Below, in pieces: positions 63,350 through 64,000 of a DNA stretch of 64,000 bases; the stretch's first letter is position 1; each line of letters opens with the position of its first letter. The notes below the pieces were generated by a model. The model was not told the origin of the DNA. It made no database searches and saw only the letters and a list, made by a program, of their open reading frames with translations. This DNA is from Nocardioidaceae bacterium SCSIO 66511 (GTDB lineage Bacteria; Actinomycetota; Actinomycetes; Propionibacteriales; Nocardioidaceae). A program made the translations under genes and the position numbers. The stretch spans positions 4,278,001 to 4,342,000 of the forward strand of contig CP095846.1 of assembly GCA_023100825.1 (NCBI GenBank). The letters run 5' to 3'.

Positions 63350-64000
63350 AGTGGTCGGTCAACAACATCCCAGACCTGCATGGCACCTGGACGATGATCA
63401 CCGGCCCCACCGGCGGACTCGGCACCCACGTCTCGCTCGAGCTCGCACGGCGCGGCAGCAACATCATCCTGGCCGCGCGCAATCTCGAGCGCGCCCGCGA
63501 GCTGGCGAGCCAGATCCACGCGACCGCACCGGGCGTCGCCGTCAGCGTCGTACCACTGGACCTCGGCGAACTCACCTCGGTTCGCAGCGCCACGGACCTT
63601 ATCCGGCGCGATCACAAGCACATCAACGTACTCATCAACAACGCAGGGGTGATGGCGCCGCCCGACCGCCGCACGGCCGACGGGTACGAGCTGCAGATCG
63701 GCACCAACCACATCGGCCACTTCGCGCTGACTGCTCGCCTGTGGCCGCTTCTCGAAGAGAGCAAATCGCGGGTCGTCACGGTCTCGTCGCTGATGCACAC
63801 GATCGTTCGCGGCATCGATCTGAGCTCACTGGACCTCTCCAGCGACAATCGCCGCTACCGGCGCTGGCGTTCGTACGGTGAGTCCAAGCTCGCCAACCTG
63901 ATGTTCAGCCAGGAGCTCCATCACCGCTGCACAGAGAGCGGCAGCGGAGTCGTGAGCGTCGCCGCTCACCCCGGGTTCGCGGCGACCGGCCTACAGAAGA
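63346..64000 (+). CDS. Short-chain dehydrogenase/reductase, partial (runs off the window)
   Basis: The first 218 codons of an SDR. MITGPTGGLGTHVSLELARRG holds the TGxxxGxG cofactor loop; LINNAGVM, VSSLMHT and SYGESKLANL (YxxxK) are the active-site motifs; AHPGFAATGLQK follows. ATG 63346 overlaps the preceding stop (ATGA). The gene is open to the right edge, with no stop seen. The retinol-dehydrogenase-like subfamily is probable; substrate unknown. Confidence 0.9.
   Translation, partial: MKWSVNNIPDLHGTWTMITGPTGGLGTHVSLELARRGSNIILAARNLERARELASQIHATAPGVAVSVVPLDLGELTSVRSATDLIRRDHKHINVLINNAGVMAPPDRRTADGYELQIGTNHIGHFALTARLWPLLEESKSRVVTVSSLMHTIVRGIDLSSLDLSSDNRRYRRWRSYGESKLANLMFSQELHHRCTESGSGVVSVAAHPGFAATGLQK

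Overview
The window is high-GC DNA from an actinomycete. It carries an HspR/HAIR heat-shock system, a WhiB-like protein, a mycothiol-type DinB enzyme, a FadE5/EtfD-type beta-oxidation pair, and an integrated element of the Streptomyces AICE kind. Frequent GTG starts, ATGA/GTGA stop-start overlaps and very common GTACG strings fit Propionibacteriales (Nocardioidaceae-like). That placement is inference; there is no rRNA or other marker to settle it.

Layout. 1-8.4 kb: 5' end of clpB, a ferredoxin-NADP reductase with an iron-box-like promoter, a fatty acyl-CoA ligase, a lipoprotein and the dnaK-grpE-dnaJ-hspR operon. 8.4-12 kb: an ECF41 sigma factor divergent from its AhpD-like partner, then a membrane protein and a Tat-exported multicopper oxidase. 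12-17.6 kb: a TPP-riboswitch-controlled ECF transporter (ykoEDC) and two tandem sulfotransferase-like genes. 17.6-26.2 kb: histidine utilisation in two blocks (M20-hutF-hutI and hutH-hutU), separated by a nitroreductase, a NUDIX-type gene and a cold-shock gene. 26.2-34.5 kb: a YCII/ECF42 pair, a secreted M36 protease, an IclR regulator and an EtfD-like membrane Fe-S oxidoreductase. 34.5-40.9 kb: a zinc-ribbon/GntR divergon, an ABC exporter, an M15 peptidase, an RHH-DUF4097-small-protein operon with 11-bp iterons, and dcd.

40.9-49.8 kb: an 8.8-kb AICE-like element integrated in the 3' end of tRNA-Gly(CCC), bounded by 44-bp direct repeats. One leftward, translationally coupled operon encodes a hypothetical protein, a Cys-rich protein, a zinc ribbon, an FtsK/Tra translocase, a Wbl protein, a RepSA-type initiator, Xis and Int. 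It faces a GntR-HAD pair across an array of GGCTAG half-sites. Next to the right att site is a cargo gene whose product has an RNxxxH HEPN motif.

49.9-64 kb: core genes again: VOC protein, small secreted protein, GNAT, a second ECF41 sigma factor, an Lrp/LysE pair, stomatin/NfeD, a cNMP-binding protein, Rrf2 with TauE, FadE5, a sulfatase beside a catalytically dead sulfatase-like paralogue, a DinB enzyme and the start of an SDR gene.

Themes. Three ECF sigma switches (two ECF41, one ECF42) each have a matching promoter-like sequence beside them. Lipid oxidation parts (ligase, FadE5, EtfD) are spread across the window. The most novel material is the zinc-ribbon/GntR module, present in both chromosome and element, the HEPN cargo gene, and the iteron-controlled RHH-DUF4097 operon.
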